Source of the DNA: Chamaecrista fasciculata
Lineage: Eukaryota > Streptophyta > Magnoliopsida > Fabales > Fabaceae
Assembly (NCBI GenBank): GCA_003254925.1
Contig: QANZ01000187.1
Span: 52,827-116,826, forward strand
DNA: 64,000 nt
Direction of reading: 5' to 3'
The notes below the pieces were generated by a model, which saw nothing but the letters and a program-made list of their open reading frames with translations, was not told the origin of the DNA and did no database searches. The translations under genes were made by a program, and so were the position numbers. Position 1 is the stretch's first letter. Each line of letters begins with the position of its first letter. Of the stretch, positions 22,807 through 34,773 are shown piece by piece.

Positions 22807-23907
22807 TATATTTTTTAAAAATTAAATTGTATATTTATTAAAAATAATAATAACAACTATATATAAAGAGTTTCAATTGCACAGACTTCAAATCCAAACT
22901 TTTGTCATGTTTGGTTCCACTCCCAAGATTTCAAGTCCTTTGTGAAGTAAATGAAATGAAAGCTTCAAGATACTATTCAGTTACTAGGGAAAAGAAGGAG
23001 CAAAAGGGGAAAGACTAATTAATAGATAGCTTGATGAATTAACAACAACTCCAAACGCTGCCTTAACCAATCAAATATCACCGAATCTTTGAGCTGAGGT
23101 CATAAGGATTTAGTCCTATAATTACTATTTGTCTCTTCCTATAAATTAATTATATATTAGTTTTCTAACGAAAGTGACAGTCCTAACAGCTTAATTAAAA
23201 AAAATAATCCCTAATTCTTAAATATTTCCTTATAGCTAGCTATACCTACATTTTTCCCTTTAATCTGTTGTCTTGTGTTTGACACATGCACTAAAGTACT
23301 ACACTCAGCTGCTTAATTAGATCTTCACTCGTAAACCTAAATATAATTGAGTTGGAACAAAAATATAACATTGTTATGCAACAGAAAAATACAGTACCGA
23401 GTACAAATTATTAAACTGTGTCAAATTAACCAGACAATGCAAATTTTACATCATCAGATTGGCCCAACTGTGTTGAATTATATTGAAATGAACGAATAGT
23501 TTATGGTCAGAAATCAGAATCATCAAATCTGCTGAATCTTTGTTTTCAGTATTGTGAGACAGGTAATGACATACATCATGATCAGCCATTGATTAATTAT
23601 CTAGAAAAATAAAATATATTTAGCTAGCTCTAGCTTGATATTAATTAATCATTGATGGTGGTAATCAATTATATATTAAGTTTGTTGGGGCCGGGGGCAA
23701 TTTGTTTTTGTTTTTAGAAAAATTAATTCATCGTACACTATTGAATTTTGTTTCATATCAAAATTTTCTTAGTTATGCATGATGGTAGCTACTTTCTCAT
23801 AAAAATTCAGTTTTTTTTTTAAAAAAAAAAAATCCAAGTTGAAAGTCTTTAATATTCAACTCCTCATGCCATCACGAAATGGGCGAGTCCAACATAAACT
23901 TAGCTGC
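22807..23907. other. non-genic AT-rich stretch
   Basis: I see no gene, no RNA gene and no definable element in this interval. Confidence 0.4.
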
Positions 23908-25370
23908 CTCTCTCTCATACTCTCTCAAAACTTAATCGCATCCACTACTTTTGTCTTTGGCTACTCTCCTCTCACTATTCTAAACACTCATCTTCTCTTC
24001 ACCGCGTCTGGATCATGGTTCTACTACCTTTGTGTCGCCGTGCTTCTCTCCGGCTTTGAGTCGTGTTCCTTGCTTCTCTTTTTTCTTCAATAAACTCATA
24101 TCTCGGTCTCCTTGTGGTTTTCTTGTCAAATCTGATTATGTTTTTCTAGTTTTAAATCCTTGGCAAAGTTTGTGGCAGCTTTAGTGTGAAACTGATGCTT
24201 CTCATCTTTTGATTATGTTTTCGGACTCTATTAGCAAGTATGAGTGGAAGTTGATGACATCTACAGTTGGCATAGTGGTTTCTTTAATTTCCTGATCAAT
24301 AGTGAGTATGATGGTAAATAGTTTGTTGATAACACATTTTGTGATGATTCTCATCCTCATGATTTATTCCTTATAGGATCAGTTCGTCCTCAAGATATCT
24401 TTCGTATATGACTTATTTATACAAAATCGCCTAATAGTTCAACAAGGTTTACTTTTTATTGTTCTTCTGTTATTTCAGTTTTGAAATTTCTTAACGATTT
24501 TAAGTGTGGTTTGGCTTTTATCTAATACTTATATATATATATATATAAATTCGATTTATAAGTGTGACCTATATATGAATTTGAACTACATTAAGAATAT
24601 CTATCAAATTTATATAATCAACAAAAATATAATATGAAACTCTCTCTCAAACTCTCTCAAAACTTAGTCGCATCCACTACTTCTGTCTTGGACTACTCTC
24701 CTCTCACTATTCTAAACGCTCATCTTCTCTTCACCGCCTCTGGGTCGTGGTTCTACTACCTTTGTGTCGTCGTGCTTCTCTCCGACTTCGAGTCGTGTTC
24801 CTCGCTTCTCTTTTTTCTTCAATAAACTCATATCTCAGTCCCTTTGTGGTTTTCTTGTCAAATCTGATTATGTTTTCTAGTTTTGAATCCTTGGCAAAGT
24901 TTGCGGCATCTTTAGTGTGAAATTGATGCCTCTCATCTTTTGATTATGTTTTCGGACTCTATTAGCAAGTATGAGTGGAAGTTGATGACATCTACAGTTG
25001 GCATAATGGTTTCTTTAATTTCCTGATCAATAGTGAGTATGATGGTAAATAGTTTGTTGATAACACATTTTGTGATGATTTTCATCCTCACGATTTATTC
25101 CTTGTAGGATCAATTCGTCCTCAAGATATCTTTCGTACATGACTTATTTATACACAATCGCCCAATAGTTCAACAAGGTTTACTTTTTATTGTTCTTTTG
25201 TTGCTTCAGTTTTGAAATTTCTTAATGATTATAAGTGTGGTTTGGCTTTTATCTAATACTATATATATATATATATAAATTCGATTTATAAGTGTGACCT
25301 ATATATGAATTTGAACTACATTAAGAATATCTATCATATTTATATAATCAACAAAAAATATAATATGAAA
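23908..25370 (+). repeat. tandem duplication, two units of about 732 bp
   Basis: Unit 1 (about 23908-24637) and unit 2 (about 24638-25370) align with a constant offset of 732 bp and differ by scattered substitutions. Both start CTCTCTC..CTCTCAAAACTTA and end TATAATCAACAAAAATATAA with AATATGAAA. Each contains the same short open frame (TTTASGSWFYYLCV), which I do not take as coding. A third, older copy is split by a MITE at 5880-6300, so the unit is a dispersed repeat that duplicated in place. Confidence 0.85.
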
Positions 25371-25399
25371 ATCTATAAATATCATCCTACTAATGAACT

Positions 25400-25470
25400 A
25401 AAATGAAGAACTACTACATTACCAAAAATGAAGAACTACTACATTACCAAAAAAGAAGAACTACTACATT
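25400..25470 (+). repeat. 3 x 28-bp tandem repeat
   Basis: The unit AATGAAGAACTACTACATTA plus CCAAAA occurs three times in a row with single changes. Confidence 0.85.
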
Positions 25471-25588
25471 GATAGTCCCATTCACTAATAAATTGGGACA
25501 TAGATACATCTACACACGTATATATAGAGACACACCATTTCCTGAAAACGATGGTATATAAATATTCTTAATTATATATATAGTTGTT

Positions 25589-25590
<2 letters not shown>

Positions 25591-25669
<79 letters not shown>

Positions 25670-25670
25670 G
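25591..25670. repeat. compound (CT)n(AT)n microsatellite
   Basis: About 26 CT units are followed directly by about 13 TA units. It lies about 100 bp beyond the NAC stop codon, so it may be in the 3' UTR or just past it. Confidence 0.95.
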
Positions 25671-25767
25671 AGGGAACGGTAGCTAGCTGCAATCCACATT
25701 AATTCCACACTTATATATATAAATGACGAAGTGGTGAAAGAGAGTAACGACTAATGATATGATGATA

Positions 25768-28700
25768 TCAATAATTGTTGTTCCAAGAGTTGAGGTGAGA
25801 AAAGTAAGAAGAAGTGATTTGAGGTTGATGATGATGATTTTGATGATATTGTGGTGGGAGTGGAAGAAGTGGTGAGGGTTTTTGAGTAGTAATAATAGGG
25901 TTTGTTTCCATCTTTGTGAGCTGAGTCAAGACAGCTTTGAGGACCTTGGTGTCACAAGAAAAAGGGTCTTCTAATAAGCCATTAGTAGCATTAATAGAAG
26001 AAGAATCCAAATCCAAATGATTGGGATTAATGGGTAGTAGTGCACTACTACTTCCTCCTCCATTAACATATGTGCTTGTTGTGATGACATTATTGTTATT
26101 GTTATTATGATGATGATGATCATTAATATTCTTGTTTGGGTGATTAATATTATTGGTCATCATGATCATGTGGGTGGAATTTATGGGATGATTAGGGTTT
26201 GTATTAATGGAGAAGCAGGGCACTTGCTCATCATGATTATGATTATCATGATCATCATCTTCTAATTTTGCTGATGATGATGGTGGCTGCTCAAAACTGA
26301 TGTAAGAGTCCATGAGTTCAGGAAGACATGAAGATGCTGCAGTATCATCATAATAGTTGCTGTTGCTGCTTCCACCTTTCACTATTTCTTCTCTATTCTT
26401 GTAGAACACCCTGCATAAAACCCAGTCCTCCTGCTTCTGTATATATACATACATATATAAATCCACAAATTTTAGTTTATCTATGTTCCACTTCATTTCT
26501 TAATTCTTATATTCTTAAATATATAGTAATAATATTAAGACAAAGAATTAAAATTACAAAAGTTCATATATAATTATAGATCAAAGTGCACTTTTGATCT
26601 CATATATTTTGTTAAGGTCTTCATTACTTCTCATATTTTTTTTGTTGCACTTTTGGTACCAAATCTTTTCATCAGGTTGCAAATTTAATTTGATCTCACA
26701 TCTTTGCAAAATGTTCCAAATTGTGAGACTAACGGTGGAACTTTTTACAAAGATATGAGACCAAATCTATAACAAAAACTATGAGACTAATTTTACACCT
26801 GATCAAAAGATATGAGATAAAAAGTGCAACAAAGAAAAAATATAAGACTAAATTAAGAGCTGAGTAAAAAATATGAGACCAAAAGTGCACTTTAGCCATA
26901 ATTATATATATATATATATATGTATATTGCTTTTGCATGCATGCCTCCTTCCCTACTCTCATGGATTCATTTTAGTTAATTAAGCTTCTTAAATATATAT
27001 ATATATATATAATTAAACATTCATAAATTTCATTGTCATTGTGCGTCACTACATCTTAATTAATAATTAAAAATATAATCTATATATATCTACTCCTTGA
27101 CAACATTATATTGAATGATTGGTGTACATGTTATAAAATAATCATCCAGTCGGGTCCACTTAACTATTAAAAAGGAAAATTTAGGTATATAAAATTCATT
27201 TGATATTTATATTAATGTCTTACTTTTATTGATAAATAGAATACTTTCAAAATACTTTTCTCTCTCTCTCTCTCTCTTTGCTATTGAAGAAAAGGAGAAT
27301 TTGGGTAAGTAATGCTTACATAAGGTGTTGGATTAAAAATGTGAAAGAGGATCTTAGGTCATCTACCCAATATCTTTCTTTAGTCTCATTCTTAACCTAT
27401 GGTCACGAGTGAGACAAATTTGGTTTTGTTAGAGACCAAAAATCAAATTCTACAAAGTCAAACTTTCAAGCATTTTCTTTGTCAATTATAAACATGTTAT
27501 TAAACTTTCATCACATTGATTAATATGTAATCAAGAGCACAATAGGGAAAAAAAATTCTATAGGAAGGTTTATTAATTTCATATCTTGACCATTTCTAAT
27601 AAACGGGAAAACAGATCCCCCCTTTCAATCACTTCAAATTTTTAAAATGAACAGTAAAAGTCTATATTCTACATTAAAAAACTTATCTACACAATATGTA
27701 TAATATAATATGCATAACATTATCTCTTTTGGTATATCTTGGATTTGATTCCTTAAAAAATATAAATAAAATCATGAAAATTAAGTACTAGCTAGCTAAG
27801 CTAACTAACTAATTAGATTAATATATATGAGCTTTTAAGATGGGTTAATGAAGAGAGTTAATTAGATTTTTAGTCATGCATGATGAGTAGTAGTATATAA
27901 TATATAATTAATAGCTAGGAAATCATCAAAAGGAATTAATATATGAGCAAACTTACAATTTGGTCCATGAAAGATTACTGAGCTAACAACTCAGTCCTTG
28001 AATGATTGCAATGCATACTGTTTAGTCTCAGAAATATCAAAACGGTATACTAACTAGTCCTTTTTATAAACTAAATAGTATATTGTTTCATTTTTCAAGG
28101 ACTAAAGAATATACCATGTTGATCTTTCAGAGACTAAATGTATATTTTAATCTATTAAGAACTGAATTGTCAGTTCGGTAATCTTTGAAAGACCAAATTA
28201 TTAGTTTACTCTTAATATATATATACCTTTGGGGAAGAATTTGTTAGAGGAGGTTGAAGGCGAAACTCATGCATGACCCAATCCGTCTTGGTGCCTTTGG
28301 GAGCCCTTCCTTGATAGAAAACCAAAGTCTTCCTCATACCAACAAGGGTAGTGCCCTTCCTAAGGATAGGCCTGTCCTTACCAGTGGCCTTCCAATACCC
28401 TGAAGCTGTTGCTCTATTTGTTCTCATCCCCGTTGCATATTTCCTATCTCTCTGTGTGTAGAAATACCATTCCTTCCCTCCCACACATGCTGTTTCTGCA
28501 CCAATCACACATACATATATACTATTACATTTCAATTTTCTTTCTTTTGATCCATAATATCATATTCATTCATTCAACTAACCATATCAAAACAAAATCT
28601 ATTATATGCGCATTTCAAATATATCATACAGATTGATTGCATTATTAAGTTTTTTTTTCTTAGTTATTTATTTTCAAAGCAAAAGTGTGCCCCGAAGGTC

Positions 28701-31637
28701 AATAATATAAGTGTGAATGCATCAGTGCTATACATATTGTTTGATTCCAAGCTAAGTCAACTATATGATTAACTAATATATCATAATTAAGAAATTGAAT
28801 TAAGCATTTCAGTTCACATAAATTATATTATCTCTAATATGGTTATTATAATTAAATTGAACATCAAAAAAAATTTCTTTGTCTTATTATTAGAATTGAC
28901 ATACGTCTATATATGTCTCTGTAACAAGAGAATGTAAAAGTTATTAGTAAATTAATTAATTAACCTTTAGCAGTGACAAAAGTGTATACATGCATATAGC
29001 TAGATTTTACCAAAAGAGAAAATGTAGTGTAGTTTCGGTGTAAGTAATATAATGGCTAATTAATGGGCAATTATTTGGTTGCAATTATTTCATATATATC
29101 CTATAAAATGAAAATGATTTGTAAATAATATCTATATATGTATAGGCCCCATTAATTTTAGCTTCTTGCATTAATTGCTTTTGTTTCTTCTGGTTTGCTT
29201 ATCCTTATTGTTTCTATTCTAAGGGATGCATATATACATACATACATACATATATATATACTAGGGGCTTTGCGTTAGGGCACGCAAATATGTATGTAAA
29301 ACAAATAAGGGATTAAATTGTTAATTTAGTAAAGAAAGAGAGACCAAATAGTAAATTTTCTCTTATTTTTAATTCATAGACTATAGTTTTAAACATGGAC
29401 GACCAGAAAGGGGTGGAGCCATATAATATAAGATATATATATATATATAAGTGAAATACAAAATAAATATGGAGATTAGTTTCATCATCAAACATTAAGA
29501 TAGTCCCACAAATAATAATAACAATAATGATCATGTAATCACCAAAAAAAAAATGATCATGTGAATTGTGAACACAAGGAGTATATAGCCCATGAGCCTT
29601 AATTTTGACCAGTAATATTTAGCTAATTAGCTCAGAAATTTATATACATCTTCTAATTATTAAACGAGAAAGATGAAAAAGAGAGAAAAAGAAAAAGGAA
29701 GAAAAAGAAGAAGAAGAAAACAGCAATAATAGTTGGGTTATATATATATATATATAATTCACTCCATCAAATATTAGTAAAATGGAAGATGAGTATAAAT
29801 AAAAATGAATAGAAAGAAAAAAGAGCATATTTAATTTAGCCTATTTTTCTGGTGTTTGAGGGGTGAGAAATTAAAACCTATTTATGCTTGATTTGGTGAA
29901 GGATATATAAGTCCTAATAATTGACTGGATATATACAAAGAGATTATATTATAGTGAGACTTGAAGGTTCAACATCATATCCCCCTAAATTGAAATGATG
30001 TAACTTATATAATGTTATGTTCATGTATATATATATGCATGCAAAATGGTTGCATTATTATGAGAAATGAACTTGGAAATTAATACGACAAAGTTTAATG
30101 AGTCAATTTATTCAAAAAGCTTTAAAGATACTAAAGCCGTCTACATACGCAACTTTGCATTATTGCTCCATACATACCATATGTTTGGATTCCCAATCAA
30201 AGGACAACGATCATAAATATTCAGCTTTGTACGTAAATTCGTTATGAAAGGTGTAATTAGTATTATTGATATTTAATTTATGCCACAAAAATGGAAACTA
30301 AGTAGAAAAATCAAAGAGAAATAACAGATCAGATTCAGAGAAAACAGACGAAGCTAATTAATTAAGTTGGGAGAAGATACAAAAAAATTTGATGACTGGA
30401 ATCTATTAATTGTAGCCATTCCTGTTGCTACCATATATCATCTCACTTCTCACACGCAAATTGAGATCACATAGGGAATTAATGAAAACTTTCAATTAAT
30501 TAACTTCCTCTCCCATACGTCATCGTCATATATTTGGAATTAAGGAACCAAACTACAAATAAAACAGCTGAACTGAAAGCAACATGGTTCGATCGATCTA
30601 CACATACATGAATTTGTATTACTAACAAAAATAGCAAACAAAAACTTATCCATTAATGGCTTGTTCGATATATATATATATGGATTGAAGTTAATTAAAG
30701 TGCAAGCCATATATATATACTAGGGGCTTTGCGTGCCCTAACGGGCACGCAAATATGTATGTAAAATAAATAAGGGACTAAATTGTTAACTTAGTAAAGA
30801 AAGAGAGACTAAATAGTAAATTTTCTCTTATTTTTAATTTCATAGACTATAGTTTTAAAGATGGACAACCAGAAAGGGGTGGAACCATATAATATAAGAT
30901 ATACGTGTTAATATAAATGAATGAATAAAAAATAACTAGGAAGAAGAAAAGAAATTAAACTTGGGAAAATTTGATTGATTCGATATTACTTAATTCAGAC
31001 CCTAGCTATACCTAATACCTCCATGAAATTCAATTGGATCATATGCAAAATAGAGAGAGAGGGAGAGAGAAATGAATGAAAGATGTATGTAGCTAATTAA
31101 TAGTAATTAATAAATTAATTAAAATTAAAAAAATAAATAAAAGAGAATGAATTTGTGAAAGAAAGAATGAACAGACCTGGAATATCCCAAGGCTCACACT
31201 TGTTAAGATCAACATCAATCATGAGATGAGAAGAGTGAGAGTGAGAGATCTTGTTCATCAAATAATCACACACAAGCTCTTNCAATTTATTTGCAATATT
31301 CTTCAAATACCTCCATGAAATTCAATTGGATCATATGCAAAATAGAGAGAGAGGGAGAGAGAAATGAATAAAAGATGTATGTAGCTAATTAATAGTAATT
31401 AATAAATTAATTAAAATTAAAAAAATAAATAAAAGAGAATGAATTTGTGAAAGAAAGAATGAACAGACCTGGAATATCCCAAGGCTCACACTTGTTAAGA
31501 TCAACATCAATCATGAGATGAGAAGAGTGAGAGTGAGAGATCTTGTTCATCAAATAATCACACACAAGCTCTTCATCTCTTGGATGAAACCTGAATCCTG
31601 GTGGCAACTTTGCCTCCACCATACTTATGTTGCTCAT
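25768..31637 (-). CDS. NAC transcription factor, NAC1/NAC21-22 type
   Basis: Three minus-strand exons: 31637-31469, 28495-28227, and 26436-25768. They give about 368 residues. The NAC DNA-binding domain covers residues 11-157 with the five subdomains: [78 protein letters not shown] with [20 protein letters not shown], and [12 protein letters not shown]. The [10 protein letters not shown] start, the CVGGK.WYFY segment and the miR164 site place it with Arabidopsis NAC1 (NAC21/22), a nuclear activator in auxin-driven lateral root formation. The C-terminus is acidic and then His/Asn-rich ([12 protein letters not shown]) and ends [13 protein letters not shown]. Introns are long (2973 and 1790 bp) and hold transposons. 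The intron 2 acceptor is ambiguous by 3 or 6 nt. The family call is strong; strict orthology is inferred. Confidence 0.95.
26208..26228 (-). promoter_or_regulatory. miR164 target site in NAC exon 3
   Basis: The plus strand here matches miR164 at 19 of 21 positions (mismatches at miRNA positions 17 and 21), so the minus-strand mRNA pairs with it, including the cleavage positions 10-11. It encodes EQVPCFS, the conserved location of the site in NAC1 and CUC genes. The matching is from memory of the miRNA. Confidence 0.92.
26431..26440 (-). other. triple NAG acceptor of NAC intron 2
   Basis: The minus strand reads ACAGAAGCAG before GAGGACTGG, offering three in-frame AG choices (26437, 26434 and 26431). 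They give SSPK-KQEDW, SSPK-QEDW or SSPK-EDW. The last equals the Arabidopsis NAC1 sequence; the first is the first AG met. Confidence 0.8.
26567..26906. repeat. foldback element in NAC intron 2
   Basis: The arms ATAATTATAGATCAAAGTGC and (inverted) ATAATTATGGCTAAAGTGC pair and continue through ACTTTTG.TCTCATAT, the inner TGTTGCACTTTT and the TGATCAGGTG/CATCAGGTTG segments. It is an imperfect inverted repeat of about 150 bp per arm. Its open frames are low complexity and non-coding. Confidence 0.75.
27950..28215. repeat. second foldback in NAC intron 2
   Basis: The left arm (AGCAAACTTACAATTTGGTC, GAAAGATTACTGAGCTAACA) and right arm (GTCAGTTCGGTAATCTTTGA, GACCAAATTATTAGTTTACTC) are imperfect inverted copies around a CAAGGACTAAA centre. 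It ends only about 10 bp from the intron 2 donor at 28226. Confidence 0.65.
29261..29433 (-). mobile_element. non-autonomous Helitron, copy B (NAC intron 1)
   Basis: On the minus strand it starts TCTTATATTATATGGCTCC after A and ends GGGGC-type sequence then CTAG before T (CCCTAG at the end). One half of the 3' hairpin has been lost (GCGTTAGGGCACGC only on the plus strand). It is 173 bp. Confidence 0.75.
30720..30899 (-). mobile_element. non-autonomous Helitron, copy C (NAC intron 1)
   Basis: It is 180 bp on the minus strand: A | TCTTATATTATATGG ... GCGTGCCCGTTAGGGCACGC ... AAAGCCCCTAG | T. The 8-bp hairpin stem with loop GTTA is intact, the ends are TC and CTAG, and there is no target duplication, all typical of Helitrons. 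It is the best preserved copy of the family. Confidence 0.85.
31014..31573 (-). repeat. 268-bp direct duplication of NAC exon 1 and intron start
   Basis: 31014-31281 repeats at 31306-31573 with an offset of 292 bp and at least one difference (GAATGAATG versus GAATGAATA). The left copy carries the 3' part of exon 1 ([20 protein letters not shown]) with its donor but no start codon, and it ends exactly at an N (31282). Either a local duplication or, more likely, a contig join that kept the same sequence twice. Confidence 0.9.
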
Positions 31638-31667
31638 TTTCTTCTTCTTCTTCTTCTTCTTCTTCTT
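31638..31667 (-). repeat. (CTT)n microsatellite in the NAC 5' leader
   Basis: About nine CTT units (GAA in the sense of the gene) lie directly upstream of the NAC ATG, probably in the 5' UTR. Confidence 0.85.
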
Positions 31668-31947
31668 ATAATAATTAATAATCTCTATCTATCTAGCTAG
31701 CTACTTCAACTTCAACGAGAGATCGAGAATTCAGAGATATAACAAGAGAAAATTGCTTGCTCAAGTGATCATTGATATATATGAGAAATGGATGTGAGAT
31801 CTGAGTATATAGCTGCACAAGAGATAGCTATAGCGCTCTATATATATATATAAATTATATATAACACAAAGTGGGTAAGTCAACTGGTAATTACGTTACG
31901 TGCGAGGAGAGAGAGAGAGAAAGAAATGAAAGGGCATAGGGGTGTGA

Positions 31948-31987
31948 TGACGTGGACAAACCAATCGCTGCCAACTTGATGACGTGT
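31948..31987 (-). promoter_or_regulatory. paired TGACGTG elements upstream of NAC
   Basis: TGACGTGG (31948-31955) and TGACGTGT (31980-31987) lie about 310-350 bp upstream of the NAC start, with CCAAT between them. ACGT-core motifs of this kind bind bZIP factors. Their use here is inferred. Confidence 0.4.
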
Positions 31988-32425
31988 ATCGATCTTTAAG
32001 TGTTGGGTTATTCTGTTCTGTTCTTAATTTTTTTCCATGTGTTCACAATTCATTCACATTTGGGATGGGATCATGAGATACAACATAGATAATTAGAGAG
32101 AGAGGGAGAGAGATGCATGGCACCACAAGAATGAGCCAATTGAATAATCTCAAATCAATATTGATTATTAGCTCAATTAATGAAACAAGATACTGCATCC
32201 GATTTTGTTACTATAGCTAGGTTTTATTAATTCTTAATTTTTTTTCTTTTTTTCTTTGGTTTTCTTGAATAGTATAGCATTCATTGAGACTAAAAATTCA
32301 GGTTAAAATTAATGTTGTTTAGATCAGACCGGACGTCCAACCAGTTCAATTCTAAAAATCATTTTGAAAATTGGATCGGATTGTATTAAAAAATAATCAA
32401 TTAAGAATCCTCAAAGCAAATTCAA

Positions 32426-32806
32426 CCATACGAGTCTCACATCGGGTAGTTAGCTGAGGGTAAGACACTATATAAAGCCTTGGGCTCTCCAACTTCAACA
32501 GCTAGTGTTGGGGTTGTGGTTCTCCTAAGGGTTTATACTCGTATCAATTGGTGCTTTCATTGAGAGTCGACCGACACGGAGGAGGCGACCTATAGGCTAG
32601 ATTAAGGTACGTACGGTGCATCGTGCCGAATACCGGAAGTGGAAAGGGCCGCCGTGGACGTCAACTTTTGAAGGGATATGTAATGATACGAGTCCCACAT
32701 CAGGTACTAGTTAGCTGAGGTAAGACACTATATAAAATCTTAGGCTCTCCAACTTCAACAACTAACTTTTGAGGTATGATTCTCCTAAGGGCTTATACTC
32801 GTATCA
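32426..32806 (+). mobile_element. TRIM retroelement, copy 1
   Basis: Two direct repeats of about 121 and 113 bp (32426-32546, 32694-32806; CATACGAGT...ACTCGTATCA) flank about 147 bp. The interior starts ATTGGTGCTTTCATTGAGAG, placed like a primer binding site, and ends near a purine-rich GAAGGGATATG. There is no coding sequence. The left end is mutated (CCATACG instead of TGATACG) and no target duplication survives. Confidence 0.85.
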
Positions 32807-34472
32807 ATCACACTACTAAAAAAATGAACAATCCAATTTTTTTATAATATATTTTTTGAATGGGCTAGCTTAATTAATATGTAAATTCGAAAATAAGTAA
32901 TAATTTTTATTTATTATATCATTTAGTTCAACTATCAGTTCAACTCATTATATTAAATCATTAAATTATAAATCAAATATTTTTTTAGTTTATTAAACTG
33001 TTTGGTTCTATTTTTGTTTTTGGCTAAAATGTTTGGTCGTAATAACATTGGCTAAAATACATATTTAAATTTTGAAAAATAATGAAAAACTCACTAAGTT
33101 TTTTATTTTGTGCAAAAAAAAATTATTAAAAATTAATTTCTTTTATGATGTATTTGATTGTTATTGCATTTAATATTGATCCAAAATTAAAATAAAAAAT
33201 TCATGATTCTTCAACAAAAATTTTAACAAAATGGATTATTTGTATAAAATAAAAAATTTAAAGAGTCTTTCATTAAATTTTAAAGTTTTTTAAAAAATAT
33301 AAGGTCATTAAAGTTTATGGAGATTTTATATATTTTATTCAAAATTTTATAATTTTCTATATATATAATATATATGGAAAAGGCAAAAACACCAAGCTAA
33401 ATAATTTTTTTTTTTTAAAAAAAAAAGAGACTTAGAATGTGCTAGAGCACAATATAATAGTATATTTTGAATAAAAAACCTAAAAACAGTGGGCTCACTG
33501 GGTGATGACAGTCATATTAAGTTTGTCCTTTTGTGCTTGGTCTAAACCTTGATTCATATGGCTGGTCTCTCAAGTTCTATTATTAATTAATTGAAGTGAA
33601 TGTTAATTTTAAAACTTGTGGACTAAAATAATGGGGTATTTTGTATTCATTTTTGGCTCCAAAAACCTGTAAATAAAATGCATTAAATTAAATGAGATTT
33701 TGTTGTCATTCAAATTGGTTGTAGATAAGCTGGCATCCACAGGGATTTTTTATGAGTGACCTTTAGACAAAGCTATATATAAGAGTTTTTATTTATTTGT
33801 TTTGTTTATAGGTGTTAATGAATGATATAGATCACATAAGGACAAATTAAGGAAAAGATATATACTAGTGTAAAAGAGTCTTTTTTGCTAAACTCTGATA
33901 GGAAGGATTAGGAGTTAGGACGTTAGGTGATCAATACCGTCATATTTTTAGCATTTTAAAATTGGATAAATACAAAAGACTTTCATCATTTCCTTTTTTT
34001 TAAAATCTCATACTATTAACCTTACATTTCAATTAGGGTTAATCATATATCCAAGCTCTTTTTTTATTATTACCATTAATCCCAAACTCCCCAATTATTT
34101 ATAGTAAATGTTGATTATAAAAACGAATACAATATTTCCTTTAGGAAACACAAACTATTCTTTAATTTTGAACCACTATGTTTTTATCCTTTTAAAAACA
34201 AAATCCACTCAGTTTGCTGAAATCTTTACCCACCCCACCCATATATGGCCATGGGTTAATATAGAGAAGACCTTGAAAAGCTTAAAAGGTCGAAGCAAGA
34301 CTTCACGATTAATTCAAATTGGTTTTATATAGTTTTCTCATATATATTCAATAATTTTAAGTGAAACAGAGTTAAAATTACTGTCCATATATATATTTGT
34401 GAGTAAAGTGTTAAATTCTCACGTTGTATTGAAGTCTCACATCATTTAATTAAATGGTCTTCTATTTCTATA
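32807..34472. other. non-genic AT-rich stretch
   Basis: I see no gene or definable element. Long A/T runs are present and the frame at 34108 has no protein character. Confidence 0.45.
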
Positions 34473-34773
34473 TCTTATATTATATGGCTCCACCCCTTTT
34501 TGGTTGTCCTTCTTTTTAAACTTTAGGCTAAACTTTAATTAACCAATCAAAAAATACATAATTGTTCATATTATAATTATAAATTAAATAAAAAACTAGG
34601 AAGTGGATTGAGAACGTGGGTTGTGTCTCTCTCCCTATCTTTCTCTATAATGTGGGAAATACCGAAGTTTATTTTTTTCAGGCAAAAACCTCACTTTGGT
34701 CCATAATGTTTACTATCAATTTCATTTTGATCCCTAATATTTGCGTGCCCGTTAGGGCACGCAAAGCCCCTAG
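34473..34773 (+). mobile_element. non-autonomous Helitron, copy D (long form)
   Basis: A | TCTTATATTATATGGCTCC ... GCGTGCCCGTTAGGGCACGC AAAGCCCCTAG | T. The ends are identical in type to copy C, but the body is 301 bp and its interior (ACCAATCAAAAAATACATAA, CTTTGGTCCATAATGTTT) is different. The internal sequence was replaced or captured while the termini were kept. Confidence 0.85.

Noticed and set aside
23839..24825. Repeated hydrophobic frame (TTFVFGYSPLTILN) in both tandem units
   Set aside because: Conserved only because the DNA is duplicated; differences include codon-neutral and non-neutral changes alike and no domain is seen.
25400..25470. CRISPR-like short repeats
   Set aside because: Only three units without unique spacers, in a plant nuclear genome.
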